DNA from: an uncultured Carboxylicivirga sp.
GTDB lineage: Bacteria; Bacteroidota; Bacteroidia; Bacteroidales; Marinilabiliaceae
Reading direction: 5' to 3'
DNA length: 64,000 bases
NCBI RefSeq assembly: GCF_963674565.1
Contig: NZ_OY771430.1
Location: forward strand, 124,001 to 188,000
Numbering within the stretch: the stretch's first letter is position 1; each line of letters starts with the position of its first letter. Below the pieces are notes generated by a model that was not told the DNA's origin, did no database searches, and saw only the letters and a program-made list of their open reading frames with translations. Below, piece after piece: positions 42,535 through 52,600 of this stretch. Both the position numbers and the translations under genes were made by a program.

Positions 42535-43317
42535 CTATTGTGTGAGTTCTTTTATAATGAGTCCTGCCAGGGTAAAACCAAATATTGCTGTGATGTGCGC
42601 TAGTGAACCATTGATCACTGCCTTATGATCAGACCAGTCGTGATTTACCAAATCCGGATCGCCAGGTCCTGCAGTTTCTTTTTTCTTCTCTTTTGAAATG
42701 GGTTCAGTAATTTCTTCAGCACCGATATTTTCCATTACTTCATCACTATAAACACATAAAAAAGGACGTTGTGGAACACCAACTTTGCGCACCAGTTTGC
42801 GTATTTTACGGGCAAGAGGGCACCCTTGAACATTCCAGAATTCATCAACTCTAACACGGGTTGGATCAACCTTTAGAGCGGCACCCATTGATGATACAAA
42901 TAAGGCATCAGTTTGTGTGGCTGCTCTTATCAAATGAACTTTGCTGCCTAAACTGTCAATTGCATCAATGATTACATCATATTCATTCAGGTTGAAATCA
43001 GATGATGTTTCTTTGCTGTAAATCTTTTGAAGAGAGGTGATTTTTGCCTCAGGATTAATGTCGAGTAAACGATTTCTAAGAGCTTCGGTTTTAACTTCAC
43101 CAACAGTTTTAGAGGTGGCCATCAATTGACGATTTATGTTACTAGCTGTAACACGATCGCTGTCAACAATTGTCAGATCCATTATACCGGTACGAATCAA
43201 GCTTTCGGCGCACCAGCTTCCAACTCCACCTATCCCAAACAAAATAACCTTTTTAGAAGCAAGGTTATTCATGCTTTCTTTACCCAAAATCAATTCTGCC
43301 CTGTGAAAAATGCTCAT
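42535..43317 (-). CDS. tcdA: tRNA threonylcarbamoyladenosine dehydratase
   Basis: TcdA (CsdL/YgdL) uses ATP to cyclise t6A37 of ANN-decoding tRNAs to ct6A. The 260-residue ThiF/E1-like protein has the Rossmann loop FGIGGVGSW (27-35), the nucleotide-contact DSDRVTASNINRQ, and the VIDAIDSLGSKVHLI and GCPLARKIRK segments seen in TcdA rather than ThiF or MoeB. The membrane-associating C-terminal hydrophobic stretch (ITAIFGFTLAGLIIKEL) is also family-typical. It lies between serB and the M1 peptidase gene and has its own -7 element. Confidence 0.92.
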   Translation of the reverse strand: MSIFHRAELILGKESMNNLASKKVILFGIGGVGSWCAESLIRTGIMDLTIVDSDRVTASNINRQLMATSKTVGEVKTEALRNRLLDINPEAKITSLQKIYSKETSSDFNLNEYDVIIDAIDSLGSKVHLIRAATQTDALFVSSMGAALKVDPTRVRVDEFWNVQGCPLARKIRKLVRKVGVPQRPFLCVYSDEVMENIGAEEITEPISKEKKKETAGPGDPDLVNHDWSDHKAVINGSLAHITAIFGFTLAGLIIKELTQ

Positions 43318-43342
43318 CTTTTATCACCCTTAAATGTGGGCG

Positions 43343-43350
43343 CAAAAATA
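43343..43350 (-). promoter_or_regulatory. -7 element of tcdA promoter
   Basis: Reads TATTTTTG on the minus strand (exact TAnnTTTG), 26 nt upstream of the tcdA ATG. Confidence 0.5.
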
Positions 43351-43408
43351 GCAATATCTGCCCTAATATAAAGCAGATATTAATGTTAAAAGGTGTCAGA
43401 TAAAATTA

Positions 43409-44632
43409 TCAAATGTTGATTTCGCGGTCTCTGAATCCCAATAGATATAGAATTGCATCCAAACCTATGGTAGATATATGATTTTTTGCAGATGCCTTAA
43501 CTTTTGGTTTGGCATGAAAAGCAATACCTAAACCTGCCAGTTTCAACATCGGCAAATCGTTAGAACCATCACCTACTGCAATTACCTGATCAAGATGGAT
43601 GTCTTCTTTAAAGGCCAAAAGTTTAAGTAGTTCAGCCTTCTTCTCACCATTAACAATTTCACCAGTATGTTTCCCGGTTAGTTTACCATCTTTAATCTCC
43701 AGTTCATTAGCAAAGACGTAGTCAATATCCAGCTTGCTTTTAAGGTAATTACCAAAGTAGTTGAATCCACCAGAAAGGATAGCTGTTCGGTAGCCATATT
43801 TCTTCAGTGTCTTGAAGAGACGTTCGGCACCTTCGGTGATTGGTAGTTTTTCAGCAATTTCCTTCATTACCGATTCGTCCAAACCTTTAAGCAGTGATAC
43901 GCGTTGCTTGAAGCTTTCGTTAAAATCGATTTCACCACGCATGGCAGCTTCTGTTATGGCAATTACTTTATCGCCAACACCTGCTTTAATGGCCAACTCG
44001 TCAATAACCTCGGTTTGGATTAGGGTAGAATCCATATCAAAACAAACCAAACGGCGATTGCGACGGAAAATATTATCAGCCTGGAAAGCAATATCAATAG
44101 CACATTCTTTTGAAATGGCCATAAACTCTTGCTTCATTTTTTCGGTGTTGCCAGGCGTTCCTCTGACAGAGAATTCAACCACTGATTTGGAATTTTCGTG
44201 ATCATCATTCAGTAAAACCCTACCACTTAAACGAGTTATGTAATCGATATTCAGGCCCTGGTTAGAAATGATATCCGTAACTTTTGATAGTTGAGATGCT
44301 TTTAATTTTCGGGATAGCAGGGTGATGATAAAACGCTCTTTACCCTGATGACCAACCCATTCGTTGTATTTCTGTTCTGTAATTGGGGTGAATTTAATAT
44401 TGATTCCCAATTCATATGATTTAAAGAGTAAGTCTTTTAATATTGGAGATGACTCGTTGGTTGACGGCACTTCAAACAAAATACCCAAACCCAGGTCTTC
44501 ATGAATTACAGCCTGACCAATGTCGAGAATATTCACTTCGTAGTTGGCTAAAATATTGGTCAATGCTGCAGTTAAACCCGGTTTGTCTTCTCCGGAGATA
44601 TTTAAAAGTATAATCTCTTTATTCTTGCTCAT
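43409..44632 (-). CDS. serB: Phosphoserine phosphatase with ACT domains
   Basis: SerB dephosphorylates O-phosphoserine, the last step of serine synthesis. The 407-residue protein has two N-terminal ACT-type regulatory domains (about 5-85 and 98-180) and a HAD phosphatase domain with motif I FDMDST (Asp199, Asp201), motif II ILSGGF and motif III/IV KKAELL...VGDGSNDLPML. Two ACT domains before the phosphatase are normal for Bacteroidota and mycobacteria, and suggest feedback by an amino acid such as serine (inference). Monocistronic. Confidence 0.96.
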   Translation of the reverse strand: MSKNKEIILLNISGEDKPGLTAALTNILANYEVNILDIGQAVIHEDLGLGILFEVPSTNESSPILKDLLFKSYELGINIKFTPITEQKYNEWVGHQGKERFIITLLSRKLKASQLSKVTDIISNQGLNIDYITRLSGRVLLNDDHENSKSVVEFSVRGTPGNTEKMKQEFMAISKECAIDIAFQADNIFRRNRRLVCFDMDSTLIQTEVIDELAIKAGVGDKVIAITEAAMRGEIDFNESFKQRVSLLKGLDESVMKEIAEKLPITEGAERLFKTLKKYGYRTAILSGGFNYFGNYLKSKLDIDYVFANELEIKDGKLTGKHTGEIVNGEKKAELLKLLAFKEDIHLDQVIAVGDGSNDLPMLKLAGLGIAFHAKPKVKASAKNHISTIGLDAILYLLGFRDREINI

Positions 44633-44653
44633 GTCAGTGTAATATTAGCGCTG

Positions 44654-44661
44654 CAAAAGTA
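44654..44661 (-). promoter_or_regulatory. -7 element of serB promoter
   Basis: Reads TACTTTTG on the minus strand (exact TAnnTTTG), 22 nt upstream of the serB ATG. Confidence 0.5.
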
Positions 44662-44733
44662 ATAATTAGAAATAAAAAATGATGATAATGATTTTAAACT
44701 TTAATGCCTTGTGTGATTTTTTCTAATAATTTA

Positions 44734-45393
44734 TCACAGCTTAAAACATGGACCTATCAACAAGTGAAAAGCAACAACCGGGACTTGCGCTTTTCCATTG
44801 GAAATGGGTACAGTACCGTAACCTAAACTAACTTTTGATTCAACAGGAAGATTAAAATGTTTACTTGTAATTAATGGATAATGTATAGCTCCCTGAAAGG
44901 CAATACCTGATAAATAATATCCATCGTTAAAAAATCCTCCTTTTTCCGTATAGGTTTGGTTTCTGACTGTACTTTCAGGGTGACCTATTACGGTTCCAAT
45001 TCCCAATATCCAGCTATATTTTTCTTTAACTATATGGTGGTTGATAAAAACCTGGTTGTAACCATGAGATATGCTGAATTGTTGGATGAGATCATTTGTG
45101 TTTTTGAGATATATTTTCAAATGATTCATTTCAACGCTCCATCCTCTCTTATTTTTGAAACTGCCCAACCGATATGAATAGTAAATTGGTAGTTTAAAAG
45201 ATTCGGTATTATATCTGGCGGTTATGCTAATGTTGTAGTAATCAGTTTGTTTAATTTTTAGAGGCATGGGAGGTGTAATGGCACCTCCTGGCAGGAATTC
45301 AAATGTCCACACACGTTTATCCTGAGCATTAATTGAACTGATACCAAGAATAAAGATTGTTAATAGGATGAGACATTTGTTTCTTAAATCCAT
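44734..45393 (-). CDS. Hypothetical exported, possibly beta-barrel protein
   Basis: A 219-residue protein with signal peptide MDLRNKCLILLTIFILGISSINAQ. The mature part alternates short amphipathic strands (YYNISITARYNTESFKLPIYYS, GWSVEMNHLKIYLKN, FNLPVESKVSLGYGTVPIS) and ends VVAFHLLIGPCFKL, consistent with a small outer-membrane barrel, although the last residue is not aromatic. I do not recognise the family. It lies between serB and the tRNA pair, with no operon partner. Confidence 0.6.
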   Translation of the reverse strand: MDLRNKCLILLTIFILGISSINAQDKRVWTFEFLPGGAITPPMPLKIKQTDYYNISITARYNTESFKLPIYYSYRLGSFKNKRGWSVEMNHLKIYLKNTNDLIQQFSISHGYNQVFINHHIVKEKYSWILGIGTVIGHPESTVRNQTYTEKGGFFNDGYYLSGIAFQGAIHYPLITSKHFNLPVESKVSLGYGTVPISNGKAQVPVVAFHLLIGPCFKL

Positions 45394-45526
45394 GATTCGG
45401 TTTTCAATTATACATTGGAATTAATGCGTTACTTAAAGTTACCTTATTAATCGATTAGAATCAAATGAGTTTACTGTGCTGACTGGTTTAGAACACAATT
45501 TTGGCTAATGAAAAAAAGAAAAAGTA

Positions 45527-45557
45527 TTTGTAGGTAATGAAAAAAAATTTACTTTTG
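45527..45557 (+). promoter_or_regulatory. Promoter of the tRNA-Gly/tRNA-Thr transcript
   Basis: TTTG (45527-45530), a 19-nt spacer and TACTTTTG (45550-45557) match both Bacteroidota promoter boxes exactly. tRNA-Gly starts 30 nt downstream. Confidence 0.8.
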
Positions 45558-45586
45558 TGCCGCTGTTGAAAGAAATGGCTAACATT

Positions 45587-45662
<76 letters not shown>

Positions 45663-45667
45663 GTATT

Positions 45668-45739
45668 GCCGATGTAGCTCAGGGGTAGAGCGCTTCCTTG
45701 GTAAGGAAGAGGTCACGAGTTCAATTCTCGTCATTGGCT
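45668..45739 (+). tRNA. tRNA-Thr(GGT)
   Basis: A 72-nt cloverleaf ending at the discriminator T. The acceptor stem is GCCGATG/CATTGGC with one G-T pair, the anticodon stem-loop CTTCCTTGGTAAGGAAG has anticodon GGT, and the T arm contains GTTCAATTC. The 3' CCA is not encoded, unlike the adjacent tRNA-Gly. It lies 5 nt after tRNA-Gly in the same transcript. Confidence 0.96.
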
Positions 45740-45745
45740 CTGTTA

Positions 45746-45770
45746 GGGTAGGTTTTCCTACCCTTTTTTT
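45746..45770 (+). terminator. Terminator of the tRNA transcript
   Basis: GGGTAGG/CCTACCC stem with a TTTT loop (45746-45763) followed by T7. Confidence 0.93.
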
Positions 45771-45896
45771 ATTACTCCTCGTCACTTTATTAATGTTTAG
45801 CTTATTAAAAAGTGATATAATTAAATCACGTAGTCATCTCTATCAATTGATTCTCTTGAAAATTTTGTTTTTTTGCGACGTAAAGTAATTTTTATC

Positions 45897-47186
45897 ATGA
45901 AGATGAATGGTTTAAAGGCATTGTTGCCTGTTGGAATATTTCTACTTATTTATTTGGTTCCAGGTATATTAACCGGTGATTTTTACCGGATGCCTATTTT
46001 AATCTCCTTTTTTGCAGCTGCCATTGTTGCTGTAATGATGGCACCCGGTAAGAAGATTGCACATAAAATGGAGTTGTTTACCAAAGGAATGGGACACTCA
46101 GGTATCATGATGATGTGTCTGATCTTTTTAATGGCTGGTGGTTTTGCTGGTTTGGCACATGAAGTGGGGGCTGTGGATGCTACTGTACGTATTGGGTTAA
46201 GTATATTGCCAGGTAAAGTTTTATTGGCCGGTTTATTTGTGATTGGTAGTTTTATTGCTTTATCAGTAGGTACTTCTGTTGGAACGGTAGTGGCACTTTC
46301 ACCTGTGGCGCTTGAGTTAGCTGAAAAAGCTCAGTTTTCTTCAGCGCTGGCACTTGGAGCTGTTATTGGTGGAGCTATGTTTGGAGATAATCTTTCAATG
46401 ATCTCAGATACAACCATTGCTGCGGCCCGCACCCAGGGAAGCAGTATGCGCGATAAGTTTAATATGAATATTAAGCTGGTTTTACCTGCTGCCATCTTTT
46501 CAATAATTCTTTATTTGTTTTTAGGAGGAGCAGGAGGTCATCAGGAAATAGAATTGTTGTCCGGCGATTGGTTCCGTTTGGTACCTTATCTTGCAGTACT
46601 TATTTTTGCCTTACTAGGTGTTAATGTATTTGTGGTTTTACTAGGTGGTACAATTTTATCTGCGGCAGTTGGAATTTTATTGCCTTTGGAGGATAAAACA
46701 ATGGATGCATGGCAGGTAATGACGGCCACGAGTAATGGAATGTTAGGAATGGCTGAAATAGTAGTTATTTCATTATTGGTAGGTGGGCTGGTTGAAATTG
46801 TTAAGGTTAACGGCGGTATTGATTACCTGCTTCAGTCAATTGAGAAAAGAGCAAAAGGAAGAAGGGGTGCTGAGTTTACTATTGTTTTGGTGACTTCGGT
46901 TGTTAATGTTTTTACTGCAAATAATACTATTGCCATCTTAATGGGAGGTTCAATTGTGAAAAATATTGCCTCGAGGTTCAATATCGAACCCAAGCGATCG
47001 GCAAGCTTAATGGACACTGCATCATGCTTTGTGCAGGGTGCTTTACCATATGGAGCGCAAATACTTGCTGCTGTTGGATTGGCTTCAATGGCTGTGACAC
47101 CTTTTGAAATAATGCAATTTTTATTTTATCCTTACCTGATGGGGATATCTGTTGTTGTGAGTATTTTATTAAAGAAGGATAAATAA
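45897..47186 (+). CDS. nhaC: Na+/H+ antiporter, NhaC family
   Basis: A 429-residue inner-membrane antiporter with 11-12 hydrophobic segments. The signature block GGFAGLAHEVGAVDATVRIG, SFIALSVGTSVGTVVALSP, GGAMFGDNLSMISDTTIAAA and FTANNTIAILMGGSIV is typical of NhaC. It would exchange protons for sodium, possibly coupled to other substrates in some members. The ATG at 45897 (MKMNGLKALLP) is preferred; an in-frame TTG at 45873 would add eight residues. A bidirectional terminator separates it from hflC. Confidence 0.92.
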   Translation: MKMNGLKALLPVGIFLLIYLVPGILTGDFYRMPILISFFAAAIVAVMMAPGKKIAHKMELFTKGMGHSGIMMMCLIFLMAGGFAGLAHEVGAVDATVRIGLSILPGKVLLAGLFVIGSFIALSVGTSVGTVVALSPVALELAEKAQFSSALALGAVIGGAMFGDNLSMISDTTIAAARTQGSSMRDKFNMNIKLVLPAAIFSIILYLFLGGAGGHQEIELLSGDWFRLVPYLAVLIFALLGVNVFVVLLGGTILSAAVGILLPLEDKTMDAWQVMTATSNGMLGMAEIVVISLLVGGLVEIVKVNGGIDYLLQSIEKRAKGRRGAEFTIVLVTSVVNVFTANNTIAILMGGSIVKNIASRFNIEPKRSASLMDTASCFVQGALPYGAQILAAVGLASMAVTPFEIMQFLFYPYLMGISVVVSILLKKDK

Positions 47187-47191
47187 TAACA

Positions 47192-47230
47192 AATAAAAAA
47201 GCAGAATCGGTTTGATTCTGCTTTTTTATT
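47192..47230. terminator. Bidirectional terminator between nhaC and hflC
   Basis: A perfect 17-bp inverted repeat (47192-47208 with 47214-47230) whose core is GCAGAATC/GATTCTGC flanked by A6/T6, so it has a T-run on each strand and can end both convergent genes. Confidence 0.93.
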
Positions 47231-47244
47231 CAATTGAAATATCT

Positions 47245-48189
47245 TTATCTCATCGATTTCAAATATTTGAAGAATTCACTGTCGGTTGACAAGATGATGT
47301 GTGTCTGACTATCAAAGGTTTTCTGATAGGCTTCCATTGATTTCATAAAACCATACAATTCCCTTGAAGCTGGAGTTTTATCATAAGCTTCAGCATAAAT
47401 GCGGGCTGCTTCTCCATCAGCACGTCCTTTAATTTCTTCTGCTGTTTTATAGGCTTCAGAAACGATTCTTCGAAGTTCACGTTCTTTTTCACCATTGATA
47501 TTTGAGGCTTCACCTTGTCCTTCTGATTTGAATTTGTCAGCAATTCGGTTACGCTCACTTTTCATACGCTCATATACCTGGTTTTGTACTTCCTGAACGT
47601 AATTGATTCTTTTGAAACGAAAATCCAGAATGGCGATTCCTAAATCTTTGGCTTGTTCATTAGCTGACTTTTGAATCATTTCCTGAATTTTATCTCTTCC
47701 CACTTTAATAGTAGCTAAACTATCACCAATAAGTTCTCCAATCACACCCGACGAAACAGGAGTTCTGTTACTTGAACGCACAGCTTCTTCGATATTGTGT
47801 TTGGCAATATAGTTACGTGTTTCTCCGTCCAGGATATCATCAATACGCGAGATGGCTCCTCTCTCATTGGTTAAACGTTTGAAGAACTGAAGTGGATCAA
47901 CAATCTGCCAGCGGGCATAAGTATCCACAAAAATAAATTTCTTGTCTTTAGTTGGAACCTGGTTTGGATCACCATCCCATTCAAGGTATCGCTTATCAAA
48001 GAAATGAGTGGTTTGGATGAATGGAATTTTAAATTTGATTCCAGGTGTCACGATAGGCTCACCTACCGGCTTACCAAATTGTGTTACCACAACCTGTTCA
48101 GCTTCATTAACTACATAGGTACCTGTTGATAGCACAAACAATACAACAGCACCTAAAACGATATATATGATGAATTTCTTATTGCCCAT
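47245..48189 (-). CDS. hflC: FtsH protease modulator HflC
   Basis: A 314-residue SPFH/prohibitin-domain membrane protein that, with HflK, forms a cage around the FtsH protease. An N-terminal membrane helix (FIIYIVLGAVVLFVLSTGTYVV) is followed by the band-7 domain (EAEQVVVTQFGKPVGEPIVTPGIKFKIPF) and a coiled coil (ERMKSERNRIADKFKSEGQG). The ATG at 48189 (MGNKKFIIY) is chosen; the frame is open upstream inside hflK. It overlaps the hflK stop by 11 nt, so translation is coupled. Confidence 0.95.
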   Translation of the reverse strand: MGNKKFIIYIVLGAVVLFVLSTGTYVVNEAEQVVVTQFGKPVGEPIVTPGIKFKIPFIQTTHFFDKRYLEWDGDPNQVPTKDKKFIFVDTYARWQIVDPLQFFKRLTNERGAISRIDDILDGETRNYIAKHNIEEAVRSSNRTPVSSGVIGELIGDSLATIKVGRDKIQEMIQKSANEQAKDLGIAILDFRFKRINYVQEVQNQVYERMKSERNRIADKFKSEGQGEASNINGEKERELRRIVSEAYKTAEEIKGRADGEAARIYAEAYDKTPASRELYGFMKSMEAYQKTFDSQTHIILSTDSEFFKYLKSMR

Positions 48190-49177
48190 TGTTCGAATTC
48201 TTTTGTTGTGAAAGTTGCATTTGAAGTAATGGCAATACACTATTGCCTTTTTGATCGGTGATGATTTTCTCACCTAATTTAGGAATGACTGACTCCATTG
48301 TTTCAAGATAGATACGCTTTTTTGTTACTTCAGGAGCCTTCACATATTCGGTATATAAGGCGTTAAAACGGGCTACATCACCCTTTGCATTATTCACACG
48401 TTCCGAAGCATAACCTTCAGCCATTTGAATGGTCTCTTTGGCTTGTCCGGCAGCTTTAGGAATTACTTTGTTGTATTCTGCTTTTGCCTGGTTAATCAAA
48501 GTTTCTTTTTCCTGTTGAGCCTCATTTACTGAATTAAATGCAGCTTTAACCGGTTCCGGAGGATTCACGTCCTGCAATACCACCTGTTCGATCTTTACTC
48601 CTAGGGAATATTCGCGACAAACTTTCTGCATCAGTTCCTGAAGTTTGCTGCTGATTTCAGTCCTACCCACGGTTAAAACTTCGTTAACAGTGCGATCACC
48701 CACAATCTGTCTCATAGCAGCTTCTGAAATATCACGTAATGTGGTTTCGGGGTTGCGGACTTTAAAAAGATAGTTATATGCATTATCTATTCGATATTGA
48801 ACAACCCATTCTACATCAGCAAGGTTTAAGTCACCTGTTAACATCAGTGATTCATCTGTTGTTCCTCTGCGTGTGTATTCAGTTCGTATTCCCGGATTGG
48901 TTGTTCTGAAACCAAACTCCAGTTTTTGCTGTCGTTCAACAGGTACTTTATATACCGATTCCATAAACGGAATCTTATAATTTAATCCCGGATCTACAGT
49001 TCTTTGATATTTACCAAATTGAACAATAACGCCTACTTCTTCAGGACCTACCTGAAAAAAAGCTGTTGATAGCAAAATGGCTACTATAACCACCAGAACA
49101 ACCGCTTTAATGTTTTTGAATAATTTTTCCAGCCAAGGATTGGAAGAATTAAGATTGGAAAATTGATTTGAACTCAT
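48179..49177 (-). CDS. hflK: FtsH protease modulator HflK
   Basis: A 332-residue SPFH-domain partner of HflC. One membrane helix (IKAVVLVVIVAILLSTAFFQ) is followed by the band-7 domain (VGPEEVGVIVQFGKYQRTVDPGLNYKIPF) and helices with VVLQDVNPPEPVKAAFNSVN and the Ala/Glu-rich coiled coil. The N-terminus (MSSNQFSNLNSSNPWLEKL) is shorter and less Gly-rich than in E. coli HflK, as usual in Bacteroidota. First gene of hflK-hflC. Confidence 0.95.
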   Translation of the reverse strand: MSSNQFSNLNSSNPWLEKLFKNIKAVVLVVIVAILLSTAFFQVGPEEVGVIVQFGKYQRTVDPGLNYKIPFMESVYKVPVERQQKLEFGFRTTNPGIRTEYTRRGTTDESLMLTGDLNLADVEWVVQYRIDNAYNYLFKVRNPETTLRDISEAAMRQIVGDRTVNEVLTVGRTEISSKLQELMQKVCREYSLGVKIEQVVLQDVNPPEPVKAAFNSVNEAQQEKETLINQAKAEYNKVIPKAAGQAKETIQMAEGYASERVNNAKGDVARFNALYTEYVKAPEVTKKRIYLETMESVIPKLGEKIITDQKGNSVLPLLQMQLSQQKNSNNGQ

Positions 49178-49665
49178 TGAATAATATATTGAGGTTTATT
49201 ACAAATGTATTCAGAAAATTATGAAATGGCAGTATAAATTCAATTAAACAAAGAAATTACTCGGATATTATGAATCAGTTATTCTTTTAAGTAGAACTGA
49301 GTTTAAATTATATGGCTAATGAATATGTGTACTATTTTCCATGTCTAAAGAATCTTCAAAGGCAAATTTCAGAAGTCATTCGGATTTTGTTTTGCTCGAA
49401 AGTGCTATGATTACTCATTTTTAGAAGTAGATAATGTGGGTGTAGATTGTGAGTGACCTGTAAAATAGTTCATAAAATAGGTTTGGTTATTAATGCTCTG
49501 TTGTCCTTATTGATGAGAAATTAGTAGTTATAGATAAATTATTGACAATAAAGTATTCATCTGAAATGTAATTTTGAAATTGTTCATTACTTAATAGCTA
49601 ATTAATACATATCATTCATTTGCATCATGAAACAAATGGATGAAATATGTGCCTAAATTATTTTT
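49178..49665. promoter_or_regulatory. Divergent upstream region of hflK and the PL11 lyase gene
   Basis: A 488-nt gap with no gene. On the minus strand TACATTTG (49209-49202) is an exact -7 match for hflK, 25 nt from its ATG. Close to the lyase ATG, CATTTG...CAAATG (around 49620-49636) forms a small inverted repeat. No exact promoter for the lyase was found, and the middle of the region is featureless. Confidence 0.45.
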
Positions 49666-52600
49666 ATGAAAAATCGATTTGTCCAAATCTGGCTTTTACT
49701 ATTCTTCTTGGTAAACTCGCTTCAGGTTTTTTCTCAACGCAAAATGGAAAACCTAAATCATGGACTACTTGCTGTTAAAACCAGCTCTGGTGTTCTAGTA
49801 AGTTGGCGGGTACTTGCCTGGGAATTAAAAGATGTAGCCTATAATTTATATCGAGACGGATCAAAGATAAATACAACTCCTATTGATGGAGCCACAAACT
49901 ATCTTGATGCTTCTGGAACAACAACATCAAATTATCAGTTGAAGTTAGTTGTTAAAGGTGTTGAACAAGCTGAAGATGAAACTTGTGCAGTTTGGGCGCA
50001 AAATTCTCTGGATATTCCGGTACGACCAATTGATGGTGTTTACAATACTTACCATTTGAATGATGCTTCTGTTGGTGATTTGGATGGTGATGGTCAGTAC
50101 GAAATAATAGTTAAACGTTTGGCATTGAATAAGGACGTTTCTTCAACTGATTATCATTATTTAGAAGCATATAAACTTGATGGAACATTATTGTGGGCTG
50201 TTAATATGGGGCCCAATATTTATAATGATGTCGAATTCAATTTTCTGGTATACGATTTTAACGGAGATGGTAAAGCGGAAGTTGCATTGCGCACTTCTGA
50301 TGGTTTTATTGATGGCGTTGGAGTTAATATCGGTGATGCCGATGGTGATGGAATTACCAATTACAGATATTCTGTTTCAAGTGTTGGTTATCGTATGGAA
50401 GGACCTGATTATTTATCGGTTTTAGATGGCGAGTCAGGTGCTGAATTAGATCGTGTTAACTATATTCCACGTGGTAATATCACCGACTGGGGAAGAGATG
50501 ATGGTGGTCACAGGTCAACTAAATGCATGTTTACAATAGCTTATCTGGATGGTGTTCATCCTGACATTGTTATTGGTCGTGGTATTTATGAACGTATTGC
50601 TATGGCTGCCTGGTCATTTAGAGATGCTTCATTATCTCAGAAATGGTATTTCGATTCAAATAATAATCCGGCATACGCACAACAAGGTTATCACAATCTT
50701 ACACAAGGTGATGTTGACAATGATGGTTGCGATGAAATAGTTTACGGTTCGATGTGTATTGATAACGATGGAACAGGATTGTATTCTACCGGACTTGGGC
50801 ATGGTGATGCTCAGCATTTGGCAGATATTAATCCAAACCGCAAAGGATTAGAGTTTTTTGGATGTCTGGAAAATTCTGCCGGAGGTGATTATAGAGATGC
50901 AGGTACAGGTGAAATTTTATTTTATAAAAACATCGGTCGTGATATGGGACGATGTGGTTCAGCTGATATTACACCTGATTATCCGGGCATGGAAATGTGG
51001 GGACCATCGGGTTTTCCCTTCTTAAGTTCTACAGGTTCTGAAATAACTAGCCTGACTCCACCAAGCTCAATGAACTTTTTTATCTGGTGGGATGGTGATC
51101 TTTCCCGTGAATTACTTGATCATGCATGGTATGGTGATTATGGTGTTGGTACTATCACCAAGTATAACAATGGGGCAAATACTCAATTATTGTATGCAGA
51201 CGGAACCTTATCAGATAACTGGACTAAAGGTAATCCAGGTTTAAGTGCTGATATTTTGGGTGATTGGCGCGAAGAGGTTATCTGGAGAACAAATGATAAC
51301 AGTGTATTACGTATTTATACTACTCCGTATACAACTACCGTAAAAATATATACCTTAATGCACGACCCTCAGTATAGGGCCGCAATTGCATGGCAACCAA
51401 ATTCATATAATCAACCTCCTCATCCATCATTCTTTATCGGAAATGATATGGATTCTATACCTCCAGCTCCTATAGTATTGCCTGGGCAAATGGTATACAG
51501 TGGTGGATCATGGGATGTAAGTTCGACTTCCTGGGCACAAAATGGTACTGCTGTTTCGTTTACTGATGGAGATAGTTTATTGTTTGATATTTCAGGTACT
51601 CAGTCAAATGTCGAATTAATTGGTAGTCTTTCTCCTGAAGATATTCGGTTTATCAGTCCAAATGATTTTACTTTTAGCGGAGACGGAGTTATTGCAGGAG
51701 AAACAGATTTAACAAAGGCAGGAAGTGGTAATTTAAGTATAGAAACAAATAACACCTTTTCAGGAACTACCCGTGTTTGGGAAGGGATGTTAACCTTAAG
51801 TGGAGAATTAAACAGTGCGGTTTTTGTAAAACGTTTCGCCACTTTGGCGGGTTCGGGTAAGTTTAGGAAAGGAATAACAGTTGAACCCTATGCTGAGTTG
51901 ATTATAAGTAATCAACAAGAGGAGGGTGATAGTCTGTTTGTAGATGACCACCTTACTTTATCAGAAAAATCAATTGTTTATATGGATTTGTCCGACGATA
52001 TTGATGCAGTTACGAAAGTAAATGATATCATTATTATTGATGGAGATTTGAATATTACCGGTAAAATCTCGTTAACAATTAACCGTCTGGATGGTAAATT
52101 AACTGCTGGTACCTATGTTTTGGCAAAATATACGGGTTCTTTTAATGGAAGTGTTGATAATGTTTCGATAAAAGGTATTCCTGGCTTACCCTATACATTA
52201 ACAATTGATGCCGGAGAGGTGAAGCTTGAGGTTGCGGATACCCGTTTACCTGGTAAAGTTGTGTGGAAAGGTTATGTTGATAAAAACTGGAACTTGTTTA
52301 ATACACTCAACTGGGATAATCAGGGTGTTGAGGATTATTTCCTTGGAGAAGATTCTGTAGTATTTGATAATACTGCTCTTCAAAATTCTGTTCTGATAAA
52401 TGGTGAATATGCGGTGAGCGATTTCTTATGTGATGCCGATAATACTTTTGTTTTAGGTGGAACAGGTAAGATTGCTGGAGATGGAACTTTTACCAAAAGA
52501 GGAACTGGATTATTGGCTATTCTTAATGGTAATAGTTATACCGGACCAACTATAATTGAAGAAGGTACTTTACTGGTAAATACTCTTGCTAATGGGGGAT